Shown here piece after piece: positions 8,984-17,216 of a DNA stretch of 64,000 bases. The number at the start of each line of letters is the position of its first letter. Position 1 is the stretch's first letter. The DNA comes from Paenibacillus camerounensis (GTDB taxonomy: Bacteria; Bacillota; Bacilli; Paenibacillales; Paenibacillaceae), in the NCBI RefSeq assembly GCF_000723885.1, contig NZ_CCDG010000007.1, positions 1 to 64,000 on the forward strand, in the 5' to 3' direction. The notes below the pieces were generated by a model. It saw only the letters and a list, made by a program, of their open reading frames with translations, did no database searches and was not told where the DNA came from. The translations under genes and the position numbers were made by a program.

Positions 8984-10822
8984 CTACCATCCTCCCAGAT
9001 TGACTTGCTCCCAAGGCAAACGTATGGTGACACTGGTGTAGGCATCCTGTACACTTTCAATCGAAAGCCCGCTGCCTTTGCCGTAATGCAGCTGCAGCCG
9101 TTTATGCACATTCGCCAGCCCCAGCCCGTTACGGCTGGCGACAATCGGCCGGTCGGACTCATCGGCCATCTCCTCCTGCAGGCGGCTGAGCGTCTGCGGA
9201 TCCATGCCGGTGCCGTTGTCACGGATCTCAATCAGCAGCATGAAGCTGTTCTCCACGCTTACGTTCATTTCAATGGCTACGCCCCCTCCCGGCTGCGCCG
9301 CATGATGTACGGCGTTCTCGACAATGGGCTGCATGCACATTTTGGGGATCGGGTAGCGCAGTACCTCAGGCAGAAGCTCGGCCCGCAGCTCGAAGCTGCT
9401 TCCCTCCATAAAGTTAATGAAGCGGATGTAGCTGTGAATATTGGCCAGCTCATCGCCCAGGCTGACAGTGTCCCCGCGCCACTGCATGCTGTAGCGCAGC
9501 AGTGAGCCCAGCGATACCAGCGCTCCGGCGATGGCCGGCTGCCGTTCTACCTCCGCGCGCATCCGGATCGATTCCAGCGCGTTGTACAGGAAGTGGGAGT
9601 TGATCTGCGAATGCAGCGAATGGAGCTGCGCATTCTTGGCGATCAGCTGCTTATCAACCACCTGGGTCATCAGCCGCTGGATTTCGTCCAGCATGCTGTT
9701 ATAGCTGACAGCGACATAATCAATTTCATCACCGGAATCACTATCGCTGAGTCCGGTATGAATCTTGGCATCCAACTGGCCCTGACGCACCTTGCGCATA
9801 GAGGCCAGCACCATCTCCAGCCGGCGGAAGATCCGCCGGGTCATATAGGAGATCATGACCATCATCATCAGCAGGACGCATAGCGTAATAGCCACCACAA
9901 GAAAATACCAGTTCCGCGGCCCCTTCATCAGCTCCTGATGGGAGGCAATGTCCACAATATAGGCATCCAGCGGTGCGATGTACCGGTACAATGCATAGTA
10001 AGTCTGATCGCCGGAAGTGATCTGAACGGGTTCATCATGCTGCAGCACATCCAGCCGGCTGTGGACGCGGGTAAGGATATCGTCCAGTTGCCCGTCTGCG
10101 ACGAGAGCCGACGCATGCACGGCATTATATACGCTGCGGGAAGGCTGGCTTCCATCCATAACGACGGAGAAAAAGCTGCCGTCCCTCTCCTCCAGTAAAT
10201 CGCTGAAAATCGCGCTGTGCCGGGCCCGGATTTCCATAATGGTCGGCCGCTCATTCTGCTTGCCCTGAAGCCGGACCAGCCTATAGTAAGATAAAGTGTG
10301 TTCTCCCTCCTGCAGGGAAAATAGGCGGAACGCCGCCCCGTTCTCCTCGCGCAGCGTTATCCAGTAATCCTGAGGCCAGAACCGGTCATAGCGGTAGATT
10401 TCCGGCCATATTTCGTGCAGGCCGGGGTTATCGACATAGAAGCTGAGCTGGCTGACCAGATCGTAGCTTTGGATGATATTATGCATCTGCTCATACTGGT
10501 TCTGCCGGAACTTTACCAGCTGCAGACCGTCAGCCTGCATGTCAGAGTGGATGAAATCTACGAAGCCTTTCTGCGTCAGCGCAGTTGAGGAAGCGTTCTC
10601 AAGCATCGTCAGCCGGCTGCGCAGCTGCCCCTCCAGGCGGGACACATGACTGCTGCCCTCGGCCATGGCATCCTTATACAGCTGGGCTTCCTGTGTGCGG
10701 ATGAACAAAAAGGATATCACAATGGCCGGGATCGCAATCATCAGGCTGAAGGCCAGAAACAGCTTCTGCGAGATCCGTGAATTGCGGTAAAGCTTCTTTA
10801 TTGTTGTTTGTACGGCCTTCAT
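8984..10822 (-). CDS. YesM-type sensor histidine kinase
   Basis: 612-aa membrane sensor. TM1 (about residues 21-42), a ~260-residue extracellular sensing domain, TM2 (about 306-327), a HAMP segment, then a His_kinase domain with QINSHFLYNALE (H410 the phosphorylated His) and an HATPase with the N-box EN.VHHA and DNGTGM G-box. The second ATG (10822) is preferred because GGGAGG lies 7 bp before it but only 1 bp before the first ATG (10828). It likely senses extracellular glucan oligosaccharide, directly or through the binding protein encoded upstream. Confidence 0.9.
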   Translation of the reverse strand: MKAVQTTIKKLYRNSRISQKLFLAFSLMIAIPAIVISFLFIRTQEAQLYKDAMAEGSSHVSRLEGQLRSRLTMLENASSTALTQKGFVDFIHSDMQADGLQLVKFRQNQYEQMHNIIQSYDLVSQLSFYVDNPGLHEIWPEIYRYDRFWPQDYWITLREENGAAFRLFSLQEGEHTLSYYRLVRLQGKQNERPTIMEIRARHSAIFSDLLEERDGSFFSVVMDGSQPSRSVYNAVHASALVADGQLDDILTRVHSRLDVLQHDEPVQITSGDQTYYALYRYIAPLDAYIVDIASHQELMKGPRNWYFLVVAITLCVLLMMMVMISYMTRRIFRRLEMVLASMRKVRQGQLDAKIHTGLSDSDSGDEIDYVAVSYNSMLDEIQRLMTQVVDKQLIAKNAQLHSLHSQINSHFLYNALESIRMRAEVERQPAIAGALVSLGSLLRYSMQWRGDTVSLGDELANIHSYIRFINFMEGSSFELRAELLPEVLRYPIPKMCMQPIVENAVHHAAQPGGGVAIEMNVSVENSFMLLIEIRDNGTGMDPQTLSRLQEEMADESDRPIVASRNGLGLANVHKRLQLHYGKGSGLSIESVQDAYTSVTIRLPWEQVNLGGW

Positions 10823-10948
10823 TCCCATACCTCCCTATATTTGTAATATACCATGTATTACAAAAATACAGGCAGGTAATCAGCAAAATGCACCTATACA
10901 AAGGAAGCACAATAACAGGCGCTACAAAAAGCTCTGCATAAGCAGGCA

Positions 10949-10976
10949 ATACCGGCCGCCCTCGGGCAGCCGGTAT
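10949..10976 (-). terminator. intercistronic hairpin after the solute-binding gene
   Basis: ATACCGGC pairs with GCCGGTAT, with GCCC/GGGC inside, just downstream of the binding-protein stop on its own strand. No T-run follows directly, so it may stabilise the abundant binding-protein mRNA or only partly terminate before the kinase gene. Confidence 0.5.
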
Positions 10977-10985
10977 CTCTATCAA

Positions 10986-12656
10986 TTAATTCGCCATTTT
11001 GGTCTTCCGCGCATCCAGCCCGGCCTGGCGGAATTCCACGACCTGCTGGAAGCCGTAATCGTCACGGCGCTCCAGGAAGCTTGCAAACACCTTGTCAAAA
11101 GCAGCCTCATCCTTGGCTGTAATCAGCTCCGGCAGCACTTCTTCCCAGTTCTGCGAGATCCGTGACCAGGCTACCGCAACCTCGGAATCGCCCAGCGGGT
11201 CTAGGCCTTTATAAATGCCGCTGTCAATATCAGCCTGGCTATTAGCAAAGTCCTCCATCTGTTTGATTACCGGTGCCTTCTCCGGTCTCCACTGGTTCAC
11301 GATAACCGGGTTACGCATCATCCAGTACGTATCCAGCACACCGTATTGCTTCTCCAGTGTTTCGATATCACTTGCAATCAGGTTCACCATATCCGCCTTC
11401 AGCTGAGGCTTGCCGTCCACAGTCTCCCATGTTTCGCCTTCCTTGCCGAGGAACAGATCCTGCTGCCCCTCTTCGCTGGCGAGATAGCTGAGGAAGCGGA
11501 TCGCCCGCTCCGGGTTTTTGGTCGATTTGCTGATCATCGTGACCATCCAGCCGTCCATGTTGCCGGGGAACAGCTTGGCGCTGTCGCCTTTGCTGTTCTG
11601 CGGGCCGTCTACAGCGATATAGTAGGAATCCGGGTTGGCGCTTGCAGCCAGCAGCGGATTCACCGCTGTCATACCGGTCCATTCACGGATCATCATGAAA
11701 TAGCGGGCGTTGTTCGTTTTCTCCTCCACCTGTGTATCGGAATCCACGAGGAAGTCGACATTGATCAGTCCGCGCTCATAAGCGGTGCGGAAGGTTTTCA
11801 GCCAGGTGAGGTATTCAGGATCGGTAACACGGTCATATACCTTGCCGTCTTTTTCATGCGGGACGGCGAGCAGATTCTGCAGATATTCAGTCATCCCGTA
11901 AGGCACATTCCCCTGGGCAAAAAACGGGCTCATCGGCTGTCCCTTATATTCAGGATACTTATCCTTCAGCAGCTGTAATGCGCCAAGGAAGCCTTCCGGT
12001 GTGCTGAGGTCCGGGCTGCCCATTTCCTCATACAGGTCCTTCCGCACCAGGAAGGTCTGATTGGCCGCTGTCATGCCGGTCTCATGCATCAGATTCGGGC
12101 TGTAGGAGTCATTGGGTACCCCGTAGGTGTTGCCGTTCTCCTGGCGGTACCATTTCAGCGTGCCGTCGCCGGCTACTTTGTAGAAATAAGGATCGTACTG
12201 GTCGGCCAGCTCATTCAGGGCGAAGACGTGATCGCCTTCCCAGAGCTTTTTAACAGCGGTTTCCCAGGAGCCCATGGAGATGAGGTCAGGCAACTGGCCG
12301 GAGGTCATCATCAGGGTGATATGCTCATTCGCTTCACCGGAAGGCACTTCAAGCTTGACGTTGACGCCGGTTTTTTCCGTAACGTATTTCGAGGTCAGAC
12401 TCTCCCCCCAGGAATGGGCGTACCAGTTGGCTCCGACGAACCAGGTCAGGTCAATCGGGCTGGTGTCCAGCTTCCATGCCGGCTCATCGGGATTCAGTGT
12501 GGCTTCTTCCTGCGGTGCAGCAGTAGCGTCAGCCGGAGGTGCCGCCGTCGGTGCGCTTTCGTTATTGGCGGAATTGCCGCTGCAGGCGGCCAGGGACAGC
12601 GAGAGCATTGCCGTCAGCAGCAGGGTCAGACTTCTTTTAACGGAGTTACGCTTCAT
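10986..12656 (-). CDS. LplA-type sugar ABC importer solute-binding lipoprotein
   Basis: 556-aa extracellular lipoprotein. Signal peptide with lipobox LAAC (Cys25), a low-complexity Ala/Pro/Glu linker, then a ~500-residue family-1-type binding fold of the large LplA/YtcQ class (typical length 500-560). It captures oligosaccharide outside the cell and delivers it to the two permeases encoded just upstream. No ATPase gene is present; such importers usually share a MsmX/MsmK-type ATPase encoded elsewhere. Flanking GH16 genes suggest beta-glucan oligosaccharides, though specificity is inferred only from context. Confidence 0.9.
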   Translation of the reverse strand: MKRNSVKRSLTLLLTAMLSLSLAACSGNSANNESAPTAAPPADATAAPQEEATLNPDEPAWKLDTSPIDLTWFVGANWYAHSWGESLTSKYVTEKTGVNVKLEVPSGEANEHITLMMTSGQLPDLISMGSWETAVKKLWEGDHVFALNELADQYDPYFYKVAGDGTLKWYRQENGNTYGVPNDSYSPNLMHETGMTAANQTFLVRKDLYEEMGSPDLSTPEGFLGALQLLKDKYPEYKGQPMSPFFAQGNVPYGMTEYLQNLLAVPHEKDGKVYDRVTDPEYLTWLKTFRTAYERGLINVDFLVDSDTQVEEKTNNARYFMMIREWTGMTAVNPLLAASANPDSYYIAVDGPQNSKGDSAKLFPGNMDGWMVTMISKSTKNPERAIRFLSYLASEEGQQDLFLGKEGETWETVDGKPQLKADMVNLIASDIETLEKQYGVLDTYWMMRNPVIVNQWRPEKAPVIKQMEDFANSQADIDSGIYKGLDPLGDSEVAVAWSRISQNWEEVLPELITAKDEAAFDKVFASFLERRDDYGFQQVVEFRQAGLDARKTKMAN

Positions 12657-12680
12657 TAGAAAATCATCCTTTCGGTTTGG

Positions 12681-13565
12681 TTATCCCTTGATTGCGCCGA
12701 TCATAACCCCTTTGACCAGATAACGCTGAATGAAGGGGTAGAACAGCAGGATCGGCAGTGTGGCTACCATCATGGAGGCGAACTTGATCGAGTTGCCGGG
12801 CAGCCTTGCCCCGAACTGGGCCATCGCCTGCTGCTGCATGAACGACATGGAGTTTTCGGCAATGATTTTGTACAGGATCGTCTGCAGCGGTAGAATGTCC
12901 TGTGAACGGATATAAATAACACCCTGATAATAGTCATTCCAGTGATAGACGGCCGAGAACAGCGAGATGGTAGCGATTACAGCCATACTGTTGGGCAGTA
13001 CAATCCGGAACAGCACACCATAGTCCGATGCCCCGTCCACCTTGGCCGACTCCTCCAGACTATCAGGAATGGTGCGGAAGAAGCTCATAAAGATCACCAT
13101 ATTGAAAAAGCTGTACATACCGGGAATGACGAACACCCAGAAGTTATCATACAGCCCCAGCTTCGTCATCAGAATAAACGTAGGGATGAGTCCGCCTGAG
13201 AACAGCATCGTCACCAGGGCCACCTTCATGTACACCTTGCGTCCGATCAGCGTCGTCTTACTCAGGCCATAGGCGATAATGGCGGTGAACAGCACATGTG
13301 CCGCCGAGCCGATTAGGGTACGCAGCGTGGTAATCAGGAACCCGTTCATCATCGTTTTATCATTAAAAACAACACTGTAGCTGGCCAGCGACAGCTGCTC
13401 CGGGAACCAGTTGACGGTGCCCAGCAGCGCCTGCTCCGGCGCGTTAAGCGAGTTAATCAGCACGAACCACATCGGGTACAGCGTCAGAAAGCATACCCCC
13501 AGCATCAGCAGGGTGTTGCAGACTTCAAATACGCCGATGCTCCTTAAGCCTGTGCGTCTTTTCAC
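12681..13565 (-). CDS. LplC-type sugar ABC importer permease (MalG class)
   Basis: 294-aa integral membrane permease with six predicted helices and the cytoplasmic EAA-like loop ESAKVDGASDYGVLFRIVLP (about residues 175-195) that contacts the ATPase. The C-terminus ends in the usual PFIQRYLVKGVMIGAIKG. Start is GTG with AGGGGG upstream. It is the second permease of the importer, 15 bp after the first and 24 bp before the binding protein. Confidence 0.92.
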   Translation of the reverse strand: MKRRTGLRSIGVFEVCNTLLMLGVCFLTLYPMWFVLINSLNAPEQALLGTVNWFPEQLSLASYSVVFNDKTMMNGFLITTLRTLIGSAAHVLFTAIIAYGLSKTTLIGRKVYMKVALVTMLFSGGLIPTFILMTKLGLYDNFWVFVIPGMYSFFNMVIFMSFFRTIPDSLEESAKVDGASDYGVLFRIVLPNSMAVIATISLFSAVYHWNDYYQGVIYIRSQDILPLQTILYKIIAENSMSFMQQQAMAQFGARLPGNSIKFASMMVATLPILLFYPFIQRYLVKGVMIGAIKG

Positions 13566-13580
13566 CGGTCTGCCCCCTTT

Positions 13581-14477
13581 CTAGAAGATACTGTCCCCGG
13601 TCAGTTTTTTGGATGTCTGATTCGCCATGAACAGCAGCCCCAGCGACACGATGGAACGGGCAAACAGTACAGCTGTGGAGAAGGAATGCCGCCCTGACAC
13701 AAGCCCCATGTTATAAATGTACAGGTCGAGGCTTTCCGCCATTTTCATGTTCATATTGTTTTTCAGCATAAAAATCTGTTCAAAATTACTGCCCAGAATA
13801 CCGCTCACCGCGAGAATGAACAGGATGGCGATCGTCGGACGGATGCTCTGTACGGTAATATGCCACATCCGCTGCCAGCGTCCTGCACCATCAAGCTCCG
13901 CAGCTTCATATAATCCGGGATCAATGCCCGAGATGGCCGCAATGTAGATAATGGCACTCCAGCCCGTTTCCTTCAGCGTATCCGTAAAAAAGGTAATCCA
14001 CCAGAAATATTTGGCATCACTGTTAAAAAGAATTTCGCGGTCCTGCAGCCCGATAGCCATCATCAGCTGATTGATCACCCCGCCTTCGCCGAGCCAGTTG
14101 AGCGCAATCCCGCCGAAGATCGTCCACGCGATAAAATGCGGCAGATACGATATGGTCTGCACCGTACGCTTGAAGCGCAAACTGCGGATTTCATTAAGCA
14201 GCAGCGCGAACAGAATCGGAATCGGAAAGCCTAAGATCAGCTTGATGCTGCTCATCCCCAGCGTATTGCGGATTGAGCGCCAGAACCGGTCATCACTCAC
14301 GAAGGCCTCAAAGTGCTTCAGCCCGACAAATGGTGACTCGAGCATGGGCTTCGCGATACTGTAGTCCATAAAGGCGATAACGAGCCAGAACATCGGAAGA
14401 TAACAAAAAATAACCATCCAGACAATGCCCGGAATAACCATGCTTTGCAGCTGCCACTGTCTAAAAAACGCTTTCAT
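13581..14477 (-). CDS. LplB-type sugar ABC importer permease (MalF class)
   Basis: 298-aa integral membrane permease, first gene of the importer operon. Six predicted helices and an EAA-like loop LYEAAELDGAGRWQRMWHIT near residue 190. ATG 14477 (MKAFF) is preferred over an in-frame GTG/ATG 8 codons earlier, because a run of G (GGGGGGAA) sits just before it. Its promoter must lie in the 176-bp gap shared with the divergent cytosolic GH16. Confidence 0.92.
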   Translation of the reverse strand: MKAFFRQWQLQSMVIPGIVWMVIFCYLPMFWLVIAFMDYSIAKPMLESPFVGLKHFEAFVSDDRFWRSIRNTLGMSSIKLILGFPIPILFALLLNEIRSLRFKRTVQTISYLPHFIAWTIFGGIALNWLGEGGVINQLMMAIGLQDREILFNSDAKYFWWITFFTDTLKETGWSAIIYIAAISGIDPGLYEAAELDGAGRWQRMWHITVQSIRPTIAILFILAVSGILGSNFEQIFMLKNNMNMKMAESLDLYIYNMGLVSGRHSFSTAVLFARSIVSLGLLFMANQTSKKLTGDSIF

Positions 14478-14653
14478 TTGTTCCCCCCGGAATCGAACCA
14501 TGTCTTATGTCCCCCCCTTTCCTCTTCATCGTAAGAAAAAAGACGCAGGAAAAAAAGGCCACCGTTTTTGCCGCCATCCCAATTTTTTGGATTCCGATAT
14601 GCGTGTTCCGAAATGCAGTATGCTGTGTTTACATGAGAGGAGTGTGCCAAGCG

Positions 14654-15397
14654 ATGAGCAGGCTGGTGTGGGAGCAGGATTTTGTAAAGAACGGAGGCGA
14701 TCTCAGCCTCTGGAACATCCGGACGGGCAATGATCTGCTCGATCTGAATGATAAGCCCGTCTATCCGGGCTGGGGCAATAATGAGCAGCAGTTTTATACA
14801 GGCCGTGCCGATAATCTGTACTTTGATGAGCAAGGGCTGAACCTTCGGGCATGCCGTGAACAAATAGAGCAGGACGGGCGGAGCTTCGGCTACACCTCGG
14901 CCCGCCTTGATACAAGAAACCATTTCTCCTTCTGCTACGGCAAATTGGTTATCCGGGCCAAGCTGCCTGTCGGCCAGGGCCTGTGGCCGGCAATCTGGCT
15001 GATGCCGCAGGATTACGCTTACGGTCCGTGGCCGGCGTCCGGCGAGCTGGACATGCTGGAGGCCAAGGGCCGCCTGCCCCGGGAGATTGCCGGTACGCTG
15101 CACTATGGCAAGGATATGGACAGCAAGGTGGTCGAGGAGTTTACTTACGAGCTTGCGGACGGCACCATTAACCAGTTCCGTGATTACGGCCTGGAGTGGA
15201 GCGCCGACTCCATCCGCTGGCTGGTGGACGGCCACTGCTTCGCCGAGCGCCGGCTGGAGCCCGGCATGCCGTTCGACCAGCCGTTTTATCTGATCCTCAA
15301 CATGGCCTTGGGCGGCTGGTACGACAATAATGCAGCGGTGGATGAGGACAGCCTGCCGGGGGTGATGACGGTGGCGGGGATTTGGCTGTATGAATGA
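14654..15397 (+). CDS. cytosolic GH16 beta-glucanase
   Basis: 247-aa GH16 enzyme consisting only of the catalytic domain. GELDMLEAKG holds the nucleophile E131 and acid/base E136; the closely similar EAKGRLP stretch in the secreted enzyme (3108-5741) marks them as paralogues. No signal peptide follows ATG 14654, so it should cleave imported beta-1,3 or mixed-linkage oligosaccharides in the cytosol. An upstream in-frame extension adds hydrophobic residues but lacks a good ribosome site; GAGAGGAG lies 12-20 bp before the chosen ATG, so the start is somewhat uncertain. It is divergent from the importer operon. Confidence 0.88.
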   Translation: MSRLVWEQDFVKNGGDLSLWNIRTGNDLLDLNDKPVYPGWGNNEQQFYTGRADNLYFDEQGLNLRACREQIEQDGRSFGYTSARLDTRNHFSFCYGKLVIRAKLPVGQGLWPAIWLMPQDYAYGPWPASGELDMLEAKGRLPREIAGTLHYGKDMDSKVVEEFTYELADGTINQFRDYGLEWSADSIRWLVDGHCFAERRLEPGMPFDQPFYLILNMALGGWYDNNAAVDEDSLPGVMTVAGIWLYE

Positions 15398-15404
15398 GGC
15401 CGGT

Positions 15405-15798
15405 GGCCGAAAGGAAAGGCAAAAGTGCCTCTGAATTCGGCCCAGAAGGCCAAACGGCCGAAAGGAAAGGCAAAAGGGCCTCTGATTTCGGCTCAGAAGG
15501 CCAAATAGCCGAAAGGAGAGGCAAAAGTGCCTCTGATTTCGGCCCAGACGGCCAAACGGCCGAAAGGAAAGGCAAAAGTGCCTCTGATTTCGGCTCAGAC
15601 AGCCAAATAGCCGAAAGGAAAGGCAAAAGTGCCTCTGATTTCGGCCCGGAAGGCCAAATAGCTGAAAGGAGAGGCAAAAGTGCCTCTGATTTTGGCCCAT
15701 ACGGCCAAATAGCCGAAAGGAGAGGCAAAAGTGCCTCCGATTTCGGCTCATACGGCCAAATAGCCGAAATGAAGGTCAAAAGTGCCTCTGATTTCGGC
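15405..15798. repeat. 51-bp tandem repeat array (about 7.7 units)
   Basis: Units start at 15405, 15456 and every 51 bp after, each beginning GCCGAAAGGA and ending TTTCGGC. Each is a nested inverted repeat: outer GCCGAAA/TTTCGGC, inner AGGCA-AAAG-TGCCT. Between units is a variable GCCCAGAAGGCCAAA-like linker. Because 51 is a multiple of three, both strands read through without stops (17-residue repeats such as AERKGKSASDFG). No start, ribosome site or homology supports a protein. Degenerate copies recur at 52256-52405. Confidence 0.85.
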
Positions 15799-15830
15799 TA
15801 TACCATCCCCCGGCTTGCACGGCCCAACCA

Positions 15831-15856
15831 AAAAGGTACCCCTCCGGGTACCTTTT
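15831..15856. terminator. bidirectional terminator of araR
   Basis: AAAAGGTACCC pairs perfectly with GGGTACCTTTT, ending in T on each strand. It lies 21 bp past the araR stop. Confidence 0.85.
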
Positions 15857-15876
15857 ACACTCCACACATCAAACCC

Positions 15877-16962
15877 TCACCCCAACTCCCGCACCGTCTC
15901 CCCCTCCACCAGCACCGGCTGATAGTAGGTGCTGTTCCGCAGATCCTTCTTGCCCTGCAGCTTCTTGATCACCCATTCTGCGGCGTCGCGGCCCATCTGC
16001 TCCTGAGGGTGGGTCAGGGTCGTCAGCTTGATGTTGGCGTTCTTGGCAATGTAGGAATTGTCCTGGCCGATGATCGACAGCTCCCCCGGAACGGAGATGT
16101 CCAGCTGTCGGCATACATTTACGGCTTCCAGCCCAACTTCATCGTTGTAGCAGACGATGGCTGTCAGCATGTCTCTATTGTCGCTCAGGAATGTCTTGAG
16201 GCTGGCGGACAGCTCCTGCTTCGTCTCGGTATCGAAGGACAATACCTGCTCGGGATGGAACCGCAGCTTCGCTTCGCCGAGCGCCTTAATGTAGCCCTTC
16301 ATCCGGTATTTGCCCTGCAGGTCATCCATTTTAGCAATGATGCCAATCTGGGTATGGCCCTTGGAGATCAGCTCTTTGGTCGCCAGATAACTGGACTGCA
16401 CATCATCGAGGCAGAAGAACGGCACCTCCAGCTCCTCATAATACGCATTGATCATGATGAACGGCACGTCCTGCTCCTTAAAGGACAGGTAGTAGGCGAT
16501 GTTGGGGTTGTACAGGTTACTCTTGGTTGGCTCCACAATCAGGCCGTCGACCCCGAAGGACAGCATCATCTCCAGCGCCTTCTTCTCCTGGGCTACATCA
16601 TTATTGGTGCTGGCCAGCAGCAGCGAATAATTATCCTCATTCAGCCGGCCCTCAATCCCGCGGATAATAGAAGGAAAGATATAATCCGAGAGATACGTAG
16701 TAATCACGCCGATCGTCCGCTTGCTGGAGCCGCCTGCCGCTTTGGAGCGGAACTGGCTGCTGACATAGGTGCCCGAGCCCTTTTCGCTGCGCAAAAAACC
16801 CTCATTAGATAGCTCCAGAATCGCCTTGCGCACCGTCTGCCGGCTGACGTTATAAGTCTCCTGCAAGGCCAGCTCGGTCGGAATCTGCTCCCCCACACTG
16901 TAGGCACCCGAAAGGATGTTGCTTTTTATATCATCAAAAATAATCTGGTATTTCGTCTTCAT
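15877..16962 (-). CDS. araR: AraR-type arabinose repressor (GntR HTH + LacI-like sensor)
   Basis: 361-aa repressor. The N-terminal GntR winged helix (residues 1-70, with SRQTVRKAILELSNEGFL and GSGTYV) is fused to a LacI/GalR-type periplasmic-binding-like domain, the AraR architecture (B. subtilis AraR is 362 aa). L-arabinose binding releases it from DNA. It is divergent from the kinase-araD-araA operon, with palindromic operators between. ATG 16962 is chosen over an upstream in-frame GTG by position of a GAAAGAAG purine run. Confidence 0.9.
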   Translation of the reverse strand: MKTKYQIIFDDIKSNILSGAYSVGEQIPTELALQETYNVSRQTVRKAILELSNEGFLRSEKGSGTYVSSQFRSKAAGGSSKRTIGVITTYLSDYIFPSIIRGIEGRLNEDNYSLLLASTNNDVAQEKKALEMMLSFGVDGLIVEPTKSNLYNPNIAYYLSFKEQDVPFIMINAYYEELEVPFFCLDDVQSSYLATKELISKGHTQIGIIAKMDDLQGKYRMKGYIKALGEAKLRFHPEQVLSFDTETKQELSASLKTFLSDNRDMLTAIVCYNDEVGLEAVNVCRQLDISVPGELSIIGQDNSYIAKNANIKLTTLTHPQEQMGRDAAEWVIKKLQGKKDLRNSTYYQPVLVEGETVRELG

Positions 16963-17012
16963 AGGACTCACTTCTTTCGAGGTAGTTCAGAACGGAATGT
17001 AAAGCTTATGTT

Positions 17013-17031
17013 AAAGTTGTACGTACATATT
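17013..17031. promoter_or_regulatory. AraR operator-like palindrome (araR-proximal)
   Basis: A perfect TGTACGTACA core flanked by AGT/TAT, matching the ATTTGTACGTACAAAT-type AraR box. It lies 51 bp upstream of araR and suggests autoregulation and repression of the divergent operon. Confidence 0.65.
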
Positions 17032-17116
17032 GTAACACAGATATTAGCTTATTATAATCTAGCGGCGCATATGTATGAATATAAAGCTAATTTGTATGTA
17101 TATCTTACAAGTTGTA

Positions 17117-17146
17117 TTGACAAATGTACGAACAAAAAATTATACT
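17117..17146 (+). promoter_or_regulatory. ara operon promoter with overlapping AraR-like box
   Basis: TTGACA (17117-17122), 18 bp, TATACT (17141-17146). The spacer holds AAATGTACGAACAAA (17122-17136), a half-conserved AraR box, so repressor binding would exclude RNA polymerase. Confidence 0.7.
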
Positions 17147-17216
17147 GGAGCTGTTAATAGGGAAGCGCCTTCTTTTTATTATTGCAATTATAACAGGTTG
17201 GCTAGGGAGGAGTAAC

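Noticed and set aside
15394..16812. Long frame through the 51-bp repeats and over araR
   Set aside because: It is open only because 51 is a multiple of three and then runs antisense to araR; no ribosome site.
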